From contig DEMH01000004.1 of assembly GCA_002354805.1 (NCBI GenBank), positions 1-64,000 on the forward strand: a DNA stretch of 64,000 bases, in the 5' to 3' direction. Positions 7,517 through 17,690 of the stretch are shown in pieces. Numbering within the stretch: the stretch's first letter is position 1; the number at the start of each line of letters is the position of its first letter. The translations under genes were made by a program, and so were the position numbers. The stretch comes from Gammaproteobacteria bacterium UBA2675. Its GTDB lineage: Bacteria; Pseudomonadota; Gammaproteobacteria; Pseudomonadales; Pseudohongiellaceae. The notes beneath the pieces are model-generated. The model did not search any database and had not been told where the DNA came from. It worked only from the letters and a program-made list of their open reading frames with translations.

Positions 7517-9709
7517 CTATGCGCTGCGCAGCTGCTCTTTGGCCAGCTGTCGGTAACGATGAAGTATGGGTTCGGTATAACCGCTGGGTTGATCGGTGCC
7601 TCGCATGATCAGCTCGCAAGCGGCCTGAAAGGCGAGACTGTTTGCCGAATTCGGTGTCATGGCACGATAGTCGGGGTCGCCATGGTTTTGCTGGTCAACC
7701 AGCTCCGCCATCTCTTCCATGATGGATAAGACCTGGTCCTGCGTGCAAAGCCCATGTAATAGCCAGTTGGCAATATGCTGGCTGGAAATGCGCAGAGTAG
7801 CTCTGTCTTCCATCAGGCCAACCTGGTGAATATCCGGAACCTTGGAGCAGCCAATGCCCTGGTTTACCCACCGTACCACGTAGCCCAGAATGCCCTGTAT
7901 GTTGTTTCTGAGTTGGCTGCGTATTTCTATGGCGCTCAAGTCGCCAGCGGTTCCGAGCAACGGCGGTGTCAGAATGTCGTCCAGTGAGGCACGCGTTCGG
8001 GTCATCAATTGATCTTGCATTGCGGCTACATCCACCTGGTGATAGTGCAATGCATGCAGCGTTGCGGCTGTGGGCGAGGGTACCCAGGCGGTGCTGGCGC
8101 CAGCGCGAGGATGGGCCTGCTTGCTGGTCAGCATCTCAGCCATGTTGTCGGGTTTTGGCCACATGCCTTTGCCGATCTGACCACAGCGGTTCAGCCCGCT
8201 GGCCAGACCGATATCTACATTGCGGTCCTCGTACGCCCGAATGCAGCGGCTGTTCTTGATTGCATCCTTGGGCAAAACGGCGCCGGCCTGCATGCAGGTA
8301 TGGATCTCATCACCGGTTCGATCCAGAAAGCCCGTGTTGATGAAAACCACGCGATGTTTTGCCTGATCCAGACACGATGCCAGATTGACGGTTGTACGTC
8401 GTTCCTCATCCATGATGCCGAGTTTGATGGTGTGGCGTGGCAATCGCAGCAAATCCTCAACCCGGCTCATTAACTGATCGGTAAACGCCACTTCCGCAGG
8501 TCCATGCAGTTTGGGTTTGACGATATAAATGTTTCCGCACTGGGAGTTGCGCTTCTGATAAGGGCCACGGGTATCAAGTGAGCCGATCAGAGCTGTGACA
8601 ACCGCGTCAATGATGCCTTCTGGCGCCTCGTTGCCAGCACGATCACGGACAAGTTCGCTGTTCATCAGCAATCCGACATTACGGATCAGCATCAATGAGC
8701 GACCGCGCAGTGTCTGCCTGGCGCCATCGCGTGCGGTGATCACACGATCACAGTTGAGCGTGCGTATCTGGCGGACGCCGTCTTTTTCAAAACTCGACGT
8801 CAAATCGCCGCGCATCAGGCCCAGCCAGTTGCGATACACGTCGATTTTATCTTCAACATCGACAGCAGCTACGGAATCTTCGGCATCCATAATGGTGGTT
8901 AGCGCCGACTCCAGCATGATGTCCTGAATGCCCGCCAGATCTTCCGCGCCAGGGCTGGTGCTGCGATCAATGCGAATTTCCACATGCAGACCGTGGTTGC
9001 GTAGAAAGACTGAACGCAGCGTTGTATCAGCGCCGATTGTGCCTATCCACTGCTCTGGGTGTTTCAAGTGAGTTATCCGGCAATGCTGCAGTTTGACGGC
9101 CAGCTCTCCATCCTTGATCAGGTAGCGAGTGGCTTCGTGGTGAGAGCCTTCCACCAGCGGGAAGGTCGCGTCCAGGAAATCCCTTGCCTGCTTGATGACA
9201 GCCGCGCCTCGTAGCGGATTGTAGTTTTTGCCAGGCGCCAGATCGCCTGACAAATCAATGGCGTCTGATCCGTACAGGGCATCATAAAGGCTGCCCCAGC
9301 GCGCATTGGCGGCGTTAATCGCGAAACGGGCGTTCTTCAGCGGGACTACCAGTTGCGGCCCGGCAATCTCGGCGACCTCTTCGTCCACGGGTGTCGGGCA
9401 GACTCTCAGTTCAGCCGGTTCAGCCTGCAGGTAGCCAATGGCGCTCAGGAAATTTCGGTATGCTGCCGCATCGTGTGTTTGATGGCGGTGATGTTTATGC
9501 CAGTCGTCAATCTGTCGCTGCAGTCGTTCGCGTTCGGCTAACAGTTCCTGGTTCTTTGGCGACAGCTCTTCAATCAGCGCCTGAAACTCCTGCCAGAACG
9601 CCTCTGGCTGGAGCCCCGTCAGCGGCAGAACTTCGTCTGTCAGAAAGGTTTTGAATGCCGGATCGATCGCACTGAAATCCTGGTCCGCCTGTCGCAATGC
9701 ATTTTCCAT
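7517..9709 (-). CDS. glcB: Malate synthase G
   Basis: Condenses glyoxylate with acetyl-CoA to malate, the second step of the glyoxylate shunt. At 730 residues it matches the monomeric G isoform (about 720-730) and not the shorter A isoform. Features seen include RFAINAANARWGSLYDALYG (about 128-147), the core segment DAEDSVAAVDVEDK, the Arg-rich catalytic region GRSLMLIRNVGLLM and the C-terminal GNRCGQIGKGMWPKPDNM-like stretch. The start ATG at 9709 follows GCAGGAGATG. It is the first gene of a likely glcB-aceA operon and is transcribed away from the regulator at 9901, with a shared 191-bp control region. Confidence 0.97.
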   Translation of the reverse strand: MENALRQADQDFSAIDPAFKTFLTDEVLPLTGLQPEAFWQEFQALIEELSPKNQELLAERERLQRQIDDWHKHHRHQTHDAAAYRNFLSAIGYLQAEPAELRVCPTPVDEEVAEIAGPQLVVPLKNARFAINAANARWGSLYDALYGSDAIDLSGDLAPGKNYNPLRGAAVIKQARDFLDATFPLVEGSHHEATRYLIKDGELAVKLQHCRITHLKHPEQWIGTIGADTTLRSVFLRNHGLHVEIRIDRSTSPGAEDLAGIQDIMLESALTTIMDAEDSVAAVDVEDKIDVYRNWLGLMRGDLTSSFEKDGVRQIRTLNCDRVITARDGARQTLRGRSLMLIRNVGLLMNSELVRDRAGNEAPEGIIDAVVTALIGSLDTRGPYQKRNSQCGNIYIVKPKLHGPAEVAFTDQLMSRVEDLLRLPRHTIKLGIMDEERRTTVNLASCLDQAKHRVVFINTGFLDRTGDEIHTCMQAGAVLPKDAIKNSRCIRAYEDRNVDIGLASGLNRCGQIGKGMWPKPDNMAEMLTSKQAHPRAGASTAWVPSPTAATLHALHYHQVDVAAMQDQLMTRTRASLDDILTPPLLGTAGDLSAIEIRSQLRNNIQGILGYVVRWVNQGIGCSKVPDIHQVGLMEDRATLRISSQHIANWLLHGLCTQDQVLSIMEEMAELVDQQNHGDPDYRAMTPNSANSLAFQAACELIMRGTDQPSGYTEPILHRYRQLAKEQLRSA

Positions 9710-9743
9710 GAGTCATCTCCTGCTTGTGTGGAACGGCAGGTAG

Positions 9744-9773
9744 TGTATAAAATCATGTGATGGAATTTCACAA
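9744..9773 (-). promoter_or_regulatory. Predicted glcB-aceA promoter
   Basis: On the minus strand a -35 TTGTGA (9768-9773) and a -10 TATACA (9744-9749) are separated by 18 bp, 35 bp before the glcB start. The -35 overlaps the first of the AATTTCACA repeats, so a protein bound there would directly affect polymerase. Assigned by eye. Confidence 0.45.
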
Positions 9774-9817
9774 TTAAAATTTCACATTGTGAATTTTACA
9801 AAACAACGAATTTTACA
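9764..9817. promoter_or_regulatory. Operator-like repeat cluster between glcB and the ScfR-type regulator
   Basis: Three related elements lie in 54 bp. AATTTCACA occurs twice (9764-9772, 9778-9786). A palindrome TTCACATTGTGAA covers 9781-9793. GAATTTTACA occurs twice (9791-9800, 9808-9817), 17 bp apart. The last TTTACA, with TTTAAA 18 bp further on, could also act as a promoter for the plus-strand regulator. The layout fits autoregulation and control of glcB-aceA by the regulator at 9901; binding is inferred. Confidence 0.5.
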
Positions 9818-9900
9818 GGCCTCAGAAACAGGATGTTTAAAGTTTGAATTCAGGAGTTTTCAGCCACCGTCATGCTTGAATTGCAGACAGGGAGACGCTT

Positions 9901-11469
9901 ATGGTTACCGGTCAGACACTCACGCGGCGCTCGCATTTTCTGGGCACCAAGATCCGCAATCTGCGTAAACGCAACCGACTGACCATGGAGGATCTGTCAG
10001 CACGTTGTGTCAAGGTGGATCCTGAACTGGCACCTTCAGTGTCCTACCTGTCGATGATAGAAAGGGGGAAGCGGGTTCCGGCCAGGGACACGCTTGCTGT
10101 GATTGCCGCGGTGTTCCAGAAGGATCCGAAGTGGTTTATGGATGACGCGGAGGCCGAGCAGGAAATAACGCCCGACAAGTCGGGCCGGGGTGGTATTGCC
10201 GGCATCGCTCTGGAGCCAGGGTTTCTTTTCTCTCAGGAGATACTTCAGATCGCAATACCCGAGATGCTGGCGCAGACTGGTACCAGTGGACGACAGCTTG
10301 CGCACCTGCTGATAAGGGCGCATCAGGAACACCATCGCAATCATTTTCCGGATATTGAACGTGCTGCAGAGGAAGTGGGAGGCAAGCAACTTCCCATTCA
10401 CGTTGATGATATGCTGGCAATCATTCGCAAAACAGGTGTCAAAATAAAATGGTTCTCTAGAGCCCCCAAGGAAGTCAAAGATGAGGCCGGCGTAAAATCT
10501 CTGGGAACGGTTCGTTCTTTCTTTGATCCTCCGGGTACCCTGTACCTGAACGAAACACTAAAAAAACAGACAGGAAGATTAAAATACGACCTGGCGCTAC
10601 ACATTGGCCATTTTACTTTGCATAACAAGGATGGCTTGAAAAGTGTGCTGCTGGCGGGTAGGAGTCAGAGTAATAACAGCTCCGGACGACAGACAGGTTC
10701 GGAGCTGGATGCACAGGATATTCTCAATGCCTGGCGGGATTTCGAGTGCAGTTTTTTTGCTGGCGCACTGCTGTGTCCCAAAGTGCCCTTCAGGCAGTTG
10801 CTGGACAGGAACAGCTATGAGGTTAGTGTCCACAAGCAACTTGAAGTATCACCTTCAGTTGTCATGCGGCGAATGACAGCTGTATCTCCATACCCACACT
10901 GGCATTACTTCGATGCCTACGCGCCGGGTACCCTGAAGGCGGTGTATCGCGGCAATGGTATTCCACTGCCGTGGGGAAATATGCGACAGGTGGAGGACCC
11001 CTGTCAGCACTGGTCAGTATTCAGGATGTTGGCGGATAGTCAGCGAGGCGCTTCGGCCCAGATATCAGTACTGGACACCCGCGACGGTCCACGGATCTAC
11101 TGCTGCGAATCGGTACCAGACCGTGACATGGCGGATAATCCCCATGTGCTGTGTGCGGGCATAGATCTCAATCCTGCGCTGGATGCCGCGGGAAGCCCAG
11201 CCAGCGACATTGCCCAGGAGCTAAAAGATGCGTGTGCACAGGGAGGTGGCGACAGTGCTGTGCCCGCCAATGTGCGGCGTGCCATATTGAGTGCCGGGCG
11301 AATACTTAATATTGCCTGGGTTGAGCGGGGACTGGCCAATCCAGCCAGATTGATCTGTTCACGAGGGTCAATGTGCCCACGAATCCCGACCTGCTATCCG
11401 GCAGTGGAGTCAGCCGACACGTTGACGGTCATGGAGCGTATGCAACACGAGATTAAAGGTGATGTGTAA
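9901..11469 (+). CDS. XRE-family short-chain fatty acyl regulator (ScfR/RamB/PrpR-like)
   Basis: A 522-residue transcription factor. Residues 12-75 form an XRE helix-turn-helix (LGTKIRNLRKRNRLTMEDLS...SVSYLSMIERGKRVP). Residues about 165-250 resemble the IrrE/ImmA metallopeptidase fold, but the HExGH motif is degenerate (LHIGH at 233-237), so protease activity is unlikely. The C-terminal part matches the DUF2083-type domain and has three cysteines in CSRGSMCPRIPTC (486, 492, 498). Relatives RamB and PrpR in actinobacteria control glyoxylate and propionate genes in response to acyl-CoA, and an Fe-S cluster has been described in PrpR. The divergent position next to glcB-aceA strongly suggests the same job here. 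The stop codon TAA is the first triplet of a REP-like palindrome. Confidence 0.85.
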   Translation: MVTGQTLTRRSHFLGTKIRNLRKRNRLTMEDLSARCVKVDPELAPSVSYLSMIERGKRVPARDTLAVIAAVFQKDPKWFMDDAEAEQEITPDKSGRGGIAGIALEPGFLFSQEILQIAIPEMLAQTGTSGRQLAHLLIRAHQEHHRNHFPDIERAAEEVGGKQLPIHVDDMLAIIRKTGVKIKWFSRAPKEVKDEAGVKSLGTVRSFFDPPGTLYLNETLKKQTGRLKYDLALHIGHFTLHNKDGLKSVLLAGRSQSNNSSGRQTGSELDAQDILNAWRDFECSFFAGALLCPKVPFRQLLDRNSYEVSVHKQLEVSPSVVMRRMTAVSPYPHWHYFDAYAPGTLKAVYRGNGIPLPWGNMRQVEDPCQHWSVFRMLADSQRGASAQISVLDTRDGPRIYCCESVPDRDMADNPHVLCAGIDLNPALDAAGSPASDIAQELKDACAQGGGDSAVPANVRRAILSAGRILNIAWVERGLANPARLICSRGSMCPRIPTCYPAVESADTLTVMERMQHEIKGDV

Positions 11470-11514
11470 AGGGGACGGAGGGATTTAGCCTGCTAAATCC
11501 CTCCGTCCCTTTTA
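11467..11514. repeat. REP-like palindrome, copy 1
   Basis: An inverted repeat with an 18-bp perfect core, GGGACGGAGGGATTTAGC, and its complement, bounded by TAAAGG and CCTTTTA. It differs from copy 2 (12883-12930) in the tip of the stem and in one outer pair. It supplies the stop codon of the ScfR-type gene and lies between two convergent genes, so it may also act as a terminator. REP elements of the form GGGGACGGAGG are often mobilised by RAYT (Y1) transposases; none is in the window. Confidence 0.8.
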
Positions 11515-11538
11515 GGCCCTTTGGGTCCTTTACGCCCG

Positions 11539-12720
11539 TTACCCTTTGGAGTTGGAGCGATCGTGATGGGTGACCTGGCCCAGGCTGCCTGCACCACTCC
11601 AGTTGCCAGCGACACGAACCTGAATACTGACGCTGCGGGTCTCGGAGATCAGCACGCCGCCGGGTGTATAACGCCAGTAGCCACCCATGACATGCGCCTT
11701 GTCATGGGTGGCGTGAATCACCAATGGCTCATTGGGAATCAGGCGTGTATAACCGTAATCACCGACCGTGCCGCCCGCTAACTCCACAAATTGGTCCAGA
11801 TTGGTGTCGTAGTCGGAGGATGGCGGCTGGACTTCCCGAACATTCAGCCGACTTTCTACGCCCTCTGTGACCCACCCGCGCATTGGCTCATTGTTGCGCG
11901 CATTGTTGGTTCGGTCACGCGGTCCATATCCAAAGCTGACACTGGCTACTCTGGTGCCGACTGGCAATGACGGTTCGTATGAACCGCGGCCCTTGCTTTG
12001 ATCGTTAAGCAAGGCTTCGTCACGATAACCAAATGCGGCCAGATAGCCTTGACTGCCGAGTCGGTGTGCCACTTCGGCATCCGGATAGGTATTCTTTTCA
12101 TACCCTGCTTCATGGAAGATGGTTGAGATCAGCTGGATCGCCCAGCGGCCGTCGTTGTTGGTCACCGATATCATGCTGTCGCACTCCATCAGTTTATGGC
12201 CGTCTGGGGAGAATCGTGTGAACTTCAGTGAGAATGCGCCGCCCACGGGGCAGTAAAGGTGCACATTTACGCCTTCCAGCAGATCGTATGAGCCAGGCAG
12301 CAATGCGCGCTGGCCAATTGCTCGATTGCCGGTTGGGCTAAAACTTGATGGTGGGTTATTAAGGAATTCCTGCGCGTTCTGATAAACCAGTGCGTCAACG
12401 TCTTCATACATGGCAAACGGGAAGTGCAGGGTATTGGCAATGCCCTGCAGGTCCCGCTGATTCAGGGCAGTGAAATACTCCATGACCAGGCGAAGACCAT
12501 TGGTGACGGGCTCGGCAAAGGAAACCGGGAATCTCGAATCGGACTGACCGCCGGGAAGCAGTCCAGGTGGTGTCTGAAAGGATGTGCTGCCTTGGGCGTG
12601 CGCCTTCTGACTCCCCATGGATGCGCCAATTGCGACTCCAACGGCGCCGATCGCACCGATGGCGCCTGCGGAGCGGAAAAATTCACGACGGCTGTTATTG
12701 ACCGTTTTATTGTCTGTCAT
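11539..12720 (-). CDS. Tat-exported protein with NTF2/SnoaL-like domain, function unknown
   Basis: 393 residues. The N-terminus has a twin-arginine signal (SRREFFRSAGAIGAIG, Arg 11-12) with a hydrophobic stretch and an AHAQG cleavage site, so it is probably exported folded. After about residue 75 it reads like an NTF2/SnoaL-type cone fold (RLVMEYFTALNQRDLQGIANTLHFPFAMYED...), with a second part around 290-370 ending in a domain containing HATHDKAHVMGGYWRYTP, which may be a second related fold. No catalytic motif is recognised. It lies downstream of rpoD on the same strand but is separated from it by a perfect REP palindrome. Flanking REP copies on both sides suggest that this gene with its borders may be a local insertion; this is inference. 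Confidence 0.65.
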   Translation of the reverse strand: MTDNKTVNNSRREFFRSAGAIGAIGAVGVAIGASMGSQKAHAQGSTSFQTPPGLLPGGQSDSRFPVSFAEPVTNGLRLVMEYFTALNQRDLQGIANTLHFPFAMYEDVDALVYQNAQEFLNNPPSSFSPTGNRAIGQRALLPGSYDLLEGVNVHLYCPVGGAFSLKFTRFSPDGHKLMECDSMISVTNNDGRWAIQLISTIFHEAGYEKNTYPDAEVAHRLGSQGYLAAFGYRDEALLNDQSKGRGSYEPSLPVGTRVASVSFGYGPRDRTNNARNNEPMRGWVTEGVESRLNVREVQPPSSDYDTNLDQFVELAGGTVGDYGYTRLIPNEPLVIHATHDKAHVMGGYWRYTPGGVLISETRSVSIQVRVAGNWSGAGSLGQVTHHDRSNSKG

Positions 12721-12882
12721 AGCAGGGCCTCAATTATTGTTTGTGTTATGTGAGCGGGATACGCGAGACGGGTGTCTACGGATATCCGAGTCCATTCTGC
12801 ACTATAAGTTCAATAAGAGGCAGGCATCATGCTGTGTAGTGATGCGAATGCGGGATAAGGGGATGCGAAACGTAAAGGGGTG

Positions 12883-12930
12883 TAAAGGGGACGGAGGGAT
12901 TTACGATCGTAAATCCCTCCGTCCCCTTTA
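12883..12930. repeat. REP-like palindrome, copy 2 (perfect 48-nt inverted repeat)
   Basis: A perfect palindrome of two 24-nt arms with no loop, beginning TAAAGGGGACGGAGGGATTT and ending in its complement. A partial duplicate (GTAAAGGGG) lies just to its left at 12872-12880. It starts 9 bp after the rpoD stop on the minus strand, so it could fold in the rpoD mRNA tail, but it lacks a real T tract. It is the second member of the family seen at 11467-11514. Confidence 0.85.
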
Positions 12931-12938
12931 CAAAGGCA

Positions 12939-14813
<1,875 letters not shown>

Positions 14814-14904
14814 AGCTTCCCATTCGGTTAGACAGGTGACATTGTGGAAATAAAAATCAGCCGGGCATTATAGCCGTTGAGGCTACTCTATACCAGACAG
14901 AAAT

Positions 14905-16746
14905 TTAGTCCATTGGTTCGTTTTTAGCAGACCGCGACAGCGGTTTTAATCGTTCAAGCAGCTGTCGGCGCATGGCCTGTTTCTCTGCTTCTTGCTGTAA
15001 TGACTTGATAATAAAAGAAAACTCATGCGACCGTCCGGCCTCGGGAGTGATCTTCTCGTTTTTGAGCAACTGCGTCAGGCGATTACCCTGAGGTGTGCCG
15101 TAACAGTGTCCCAGCAACGCATAGGTACCTGTATTGGGGTGGCTGCGTGCAAATTCAAGTAACTCCAGCAATAAACTTGTGTCCGGGTCATCCAGTAGAC
15201 GAAGCTGCTCGACATTTATTTCCGTTGACTGCGCAAGATCCGGCTGGTGCAGCAATAGTTCGAGTGCAGCCAGTGCAGCCGGTTTCTGCACGCGTTGTTT
15301 TGGTCTGGTGTTAAGGGCAGGTTCCGCAGCTGACTGTCTGCCAGAGCCTGGCGGCGTGTCCGGCCATTCCGGCGGAGCTGGCGGTACAGGTGACGTCGTC
15401 GACTCAGTTGGTGCGGGCGTGTTGTTCAGCAGCTCATTAATGGTTTCGCGCTGGCTCTGTGTCTGACGAGCCAGTTCATCCAGCATCAACTGCTGAAACA
15501 GCCCGCGCGGCAGCTGTTTGATCAGGGGAATCGCCTGGCTGAACAGTTTGGCGCGTCCGTCCATGCTGGTCGCATCCAGCTCTTCCAGGAGGTGTTCGAA
15601 GAAGTAGTCGGAGAGTGAGCGAGCCTTGTCCAGTCGTGCCAGAAAGCCTTTGGAGCCCTCTTTGCGTACCAGCGTGTCCGGGTCTTCGCCTTCAGGCAGA
15701 AACAGGAAGCGAATCTGGCGTCCGTCTTCCATCAAGGGCAGGGAGGCGGCGAGTGCCCGCCAGGCAGCAGCACGTCCCGCGTCATCGCCATCAAAACAGA
15801 AAACGACTTCTGGCACCAGGCGGAACAGGCGGGTCAGGTGCGTGGCATTGGTGGCGGTGCCTAGTGTTGCAACAGCGAAGTCGATGCCGTGCTGAGCCAG
15901 CGCCACGACATCCATATAGCCTTCAACGATGAGGAAGCGCTCGGGCTTGCGGGACGCCTGGCGGGACTCATAAAGTCCGTACAGTTCCCGGCCCTTGTGG
16001 TAGACCGGTGTTTCCGGGGAGTTGAGATATTTGGGTTTGTCGTCACCCAGCACCCGACCGCCGAATCCGATCACCCGGCCGCGCGCGTCACGAATCGGAA
16101 ACATGATGCGATCGCGAAAGCGATCATAGTGGCTGTCGGTGTCGCTTTTGCGCTTGGCCGCTTCGCGGGCTATCACCAGGCCTGCTTTCTCCATGGTGGC
16201 GCGATCAATGCGGTACTTATGTTCAAGTTCCTGCAGCAGATTTTCCCAGCCGGGTGGCGCCAGGCCAATACCAAAACGTTTGGCTATCTGGCCGGTCAGT
16301 CCACGGGACTTCAGGTAGGACACTGCGCGCTGCCGTGATGGATGTTGCCGCAGCTGCTGTTGATAGTACTGGTTTGCCTGTTCCAGGGCGGCGACTAAAG
16401 CGTCATGTTCGCTCTTGCGGCGGGCATCCTGCTGGCCGGATCCCTGCTCGCGGGGAACAGTCAGGCCCAGGTCATTCGCCAGCGTCTCGACCGCCTCCGG
16501 GAAGTCTTTGTGATCAAAGTCCATCACAAAGCCCAGCGCGTTGCCGCCCGCGCCGCAACCAAAGCAGTAATAGAACTGTTTGTCGGGCTCAACGCTGAAC
16601 GACGGAGTTTTTTCCTGGTGGAATGGGCAGCAGGCGGAGTAGTTCTTGCCGGTCTTGCGCAGTTTGACGCGCTTGTCGATAACTTCAACGATATCGACCC
16701 GGCTGAGCAGGTCGTCGATGAAGTGTTGGGGAATCAGACCAGCCAT
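14905..16746 (-). CDS. dnaG: DNA primase
   Basis: Makes RNA primers for the replication fork. 613 residues: N-terminal CHC2 zinc ribbon with Cys40, His43, Cys61 and Cys64 (CPFHQEKTPSF...YYCFGCG); a TOPRIM catalytic core with FLIVEGYMDVVAL and FDGDDAGRAA carrying the metal-binding acidic residues; and a C-terminal helicase-binding domain after a Pro/Thr-rich linker at about residues 445-480. The ATG at 16746 has GGGGG upstream. It sits 18 bp after yqeY and is co-transcribed with rpsU, yqeY and rpoD. The C-terminal domain is the variable, DnaB-contacting part; everything else looks standard. Confidence 0.98.
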   Translation of the reverse strand: MAGLIPQHFIDDLLSRVDIVEVIDKRVKLRKTGKNYSACCPFHQEKTPSFSVEPDKQFYYCFGCGAGGNALGFVMDFDHKDFPEAVETLANDLGLTVPREQGSGQQDARRKSEHDALVAALEQANQYYQQQLRQHPSRQRAVSYLKSRGLTGQIAKRFGIGLAPPGWENLLQELEHKYRIDRATMEKAGLVIAREAAKRKSDTDSHYDRFRDRIMFPIRDARGRVIGFGGRVLGDDKPKYLNSPETPVYHKGRELYGLYESRQASRKPERFLIVEGYMDVVALAQHGIDFAVATLGTATNATHLTRLFRLVPEVVFCFDGDDAGRAAAWRALAASLPLMEDGRQIRFLFLPEGEDPDTLVRKEGSKGFLARLDKARSLSDYFFEHLLEELDATSMDGRAKLFSQAIPLIKQLPRGLFQQLMLDELARQTQSQRETINELLNNTPAPTESTTSPVPPAPPEWPDTPPGSGRQSAAEPALNTRPKQRVQKPAALAALELLLHQPDLAQSTEINVEQLRLLDDPDTSLLLELLEFARSHPNTGTYALLGHCYGTPQGNRLTQLLKNEKITPEAGRSHEFSFIIKSLQQEAEKQAMRRQLLERLKPLSRSAKNEPMD

Positions 16747-16764
16747 GTCAGCCCCCGGAGATGA

Positions 16765-17223
16765 TCAAGCGTTGGAGAGTCTGCTTTTGATGGTCTGGCT
16801 GATGGCGGCCATGTCGGCGCGGCCTGCAACCTGGGGTTTAACGGCAGCCATTACTTTGCCCATGTCCTGCATGGTTTTGGCGTCAGTGTCGGCCAAAGCC
16901 TGGGTAATGATGGCGTCCACTTCCTGCTCGCTCAGCGCCGCCGGCATGAAAGTCTGCAGCACCTCAATCTCTGCCTGCTCAGTGTCGGCCAGATCGGTTC
17001 GTCCTGCGGCTTCATACTGACGGATGGACTCTTTGCGCTGCTTGATCATTTTTTCCAGCAATGACAGCACGCGAGCATCGTCTGGCTCGATACGCTCATC
17101 GACCTCAACCTTCTTTACCTCTGCCAGTGCCAGGCGGATGGTGCCCAGGCGGGCTTTGTCCTTGGCGCGCATGGCGTCTTTCATCGCTTCTGTAAGCTGA
17201 TTTTTCAACGCACAATCGGCCAT
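16765..17223 (-). CDS. GatB/YqeY domain protein
   Basis: 152 residues, a stand-alone YqeY-type domain: N-terminal helices (LKNQLTEAMKDAMRAKDKAR) followed by RLALAEVKKVEVDE and a C-terminal helical bundle (FMPAALSEQEVDAIITQALA). The domain is homologous to the tRNA-binding tail of GatB, the glutamyl-tRNA amidotransferase subunit. The cellular role of the stand-alone form is not settled, though its place between rpsU and dnaG is conserved in Pseudomonas and relatives. It is co-transcribed with both, after the hairpin at 17287-17316. Confidence 0.9.
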   Translation of the reverse strand: MADCALKNQLTEAMKDAMRAKDKARLGTIRLALAEVKKVEVDERIEPDDARVLSLLEKMIKQRKESIRQYEAAGRTDLADTEQAEIEVLQTFMPAALSEQEVDAIITQALADTDAKTMQDMGKVMAAVKPQVAGRADMAAISQTIKSRLSNA

Positions 17224-17286
17224 GACAGATTCCGGTATCGAAGTAGGGGTCTACAGGTTATAGCAAAGCTGTGGCGGCTAGGCCAG

Positions 17287-17316
17287 ATATTGATCAGTCC
17301 CGAGACTGATCAATAT
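17287..17316 (-). promoter_or_regulatory. Hairpin between rpsU and yqeY-dnaG
   Basis: A perfect 13-bp stem (ATATTGATCAGTC with GACTGATCAATAT, loop of 4) begins at the rpsU stop codon. No T tract follows on the minus strand, so it looks like an attenuating or RNA-stabilising or processing structure rather than a full terminator. In E. coli a partial terminator and a cleavage site in this operon keep S21 expression above primase; a like role here is inferred. Confidence 0.6.
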
Positions 17317-17531
17317 TAGTACAGGCGCTTGGTGCGCTTGTTGTCGCGAGACAGCTTCTTCAGGTGACGCTTCACGGCTGCAGCGGCTTTGCGCTTACGG
17401 GCAGCTGTGGGCTTCTCGTAGAATTCCTTGCGGCGTACTTCAGCCAGGACACCTGCTTTCTCACAGGAGCGCTTGAAGCGACGCAGAGCCACATCAAACG
17501 GCTCGTTTTCTTTCAGTTTTACCATTGGCAT
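17316..17531 (-). CDS. rpsU: Ribosomal protein bS21
   Basis: Small basic protein of the 30S subunit, needed for efficient initiation. 71 residues from MPMVKLKENEPFDVALRRF; the ATG at 17531 fits the family length, and a 7-residue longer frame is rejected. The C-terminal basic tail KRHLKKLSRDNKRTKRLY is typical. It heads the rpsU-yqeY-dnaG-rpoD operon, is divergent from tsaD, and has a sigma-70 promoter 41 bp upstream. Confidence 0.98.
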   Translation of the reverse strand: MPMVKLKENEPFDVALRRFKRSCEKAGVLAEVRRKEFYEKPTAARKRKAAAAVKRHLKKLSRDNKRTKRLY

Positions 17532-17571
17532 AGTGTACAGACACCTTTCCATTCAATTCAAAGGGGCGCAT

Positions 17572-17600
17572 ATGTTAATGCGAGTTGTCGGCAAATGCAA
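17572..17600 (-). promoter_or_regulatory. Predicted sigma-70 promoter of rpsU-yqeY-dnaG-rpoD
   Basis: On the minus strand -35 TTGCAT (17595-17600) and -10 TAACAT (17572-17577) have an exact 17-bp spacer and lie about 40 bp before the rpsU start. Matches to consensus are 3/6 and 4/6. It is placed by eye in the divergent gap with tsaD. Confidence 0.5.
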
Positions 17601-17690
17601 AAGTTATCTGCATCCAGGCGGGCGCCGGCTGGCTAATCCGCCGGGGCTGCCGTATTATTCACGTCTTTTTCGATAAATCAATGGGTTTTT

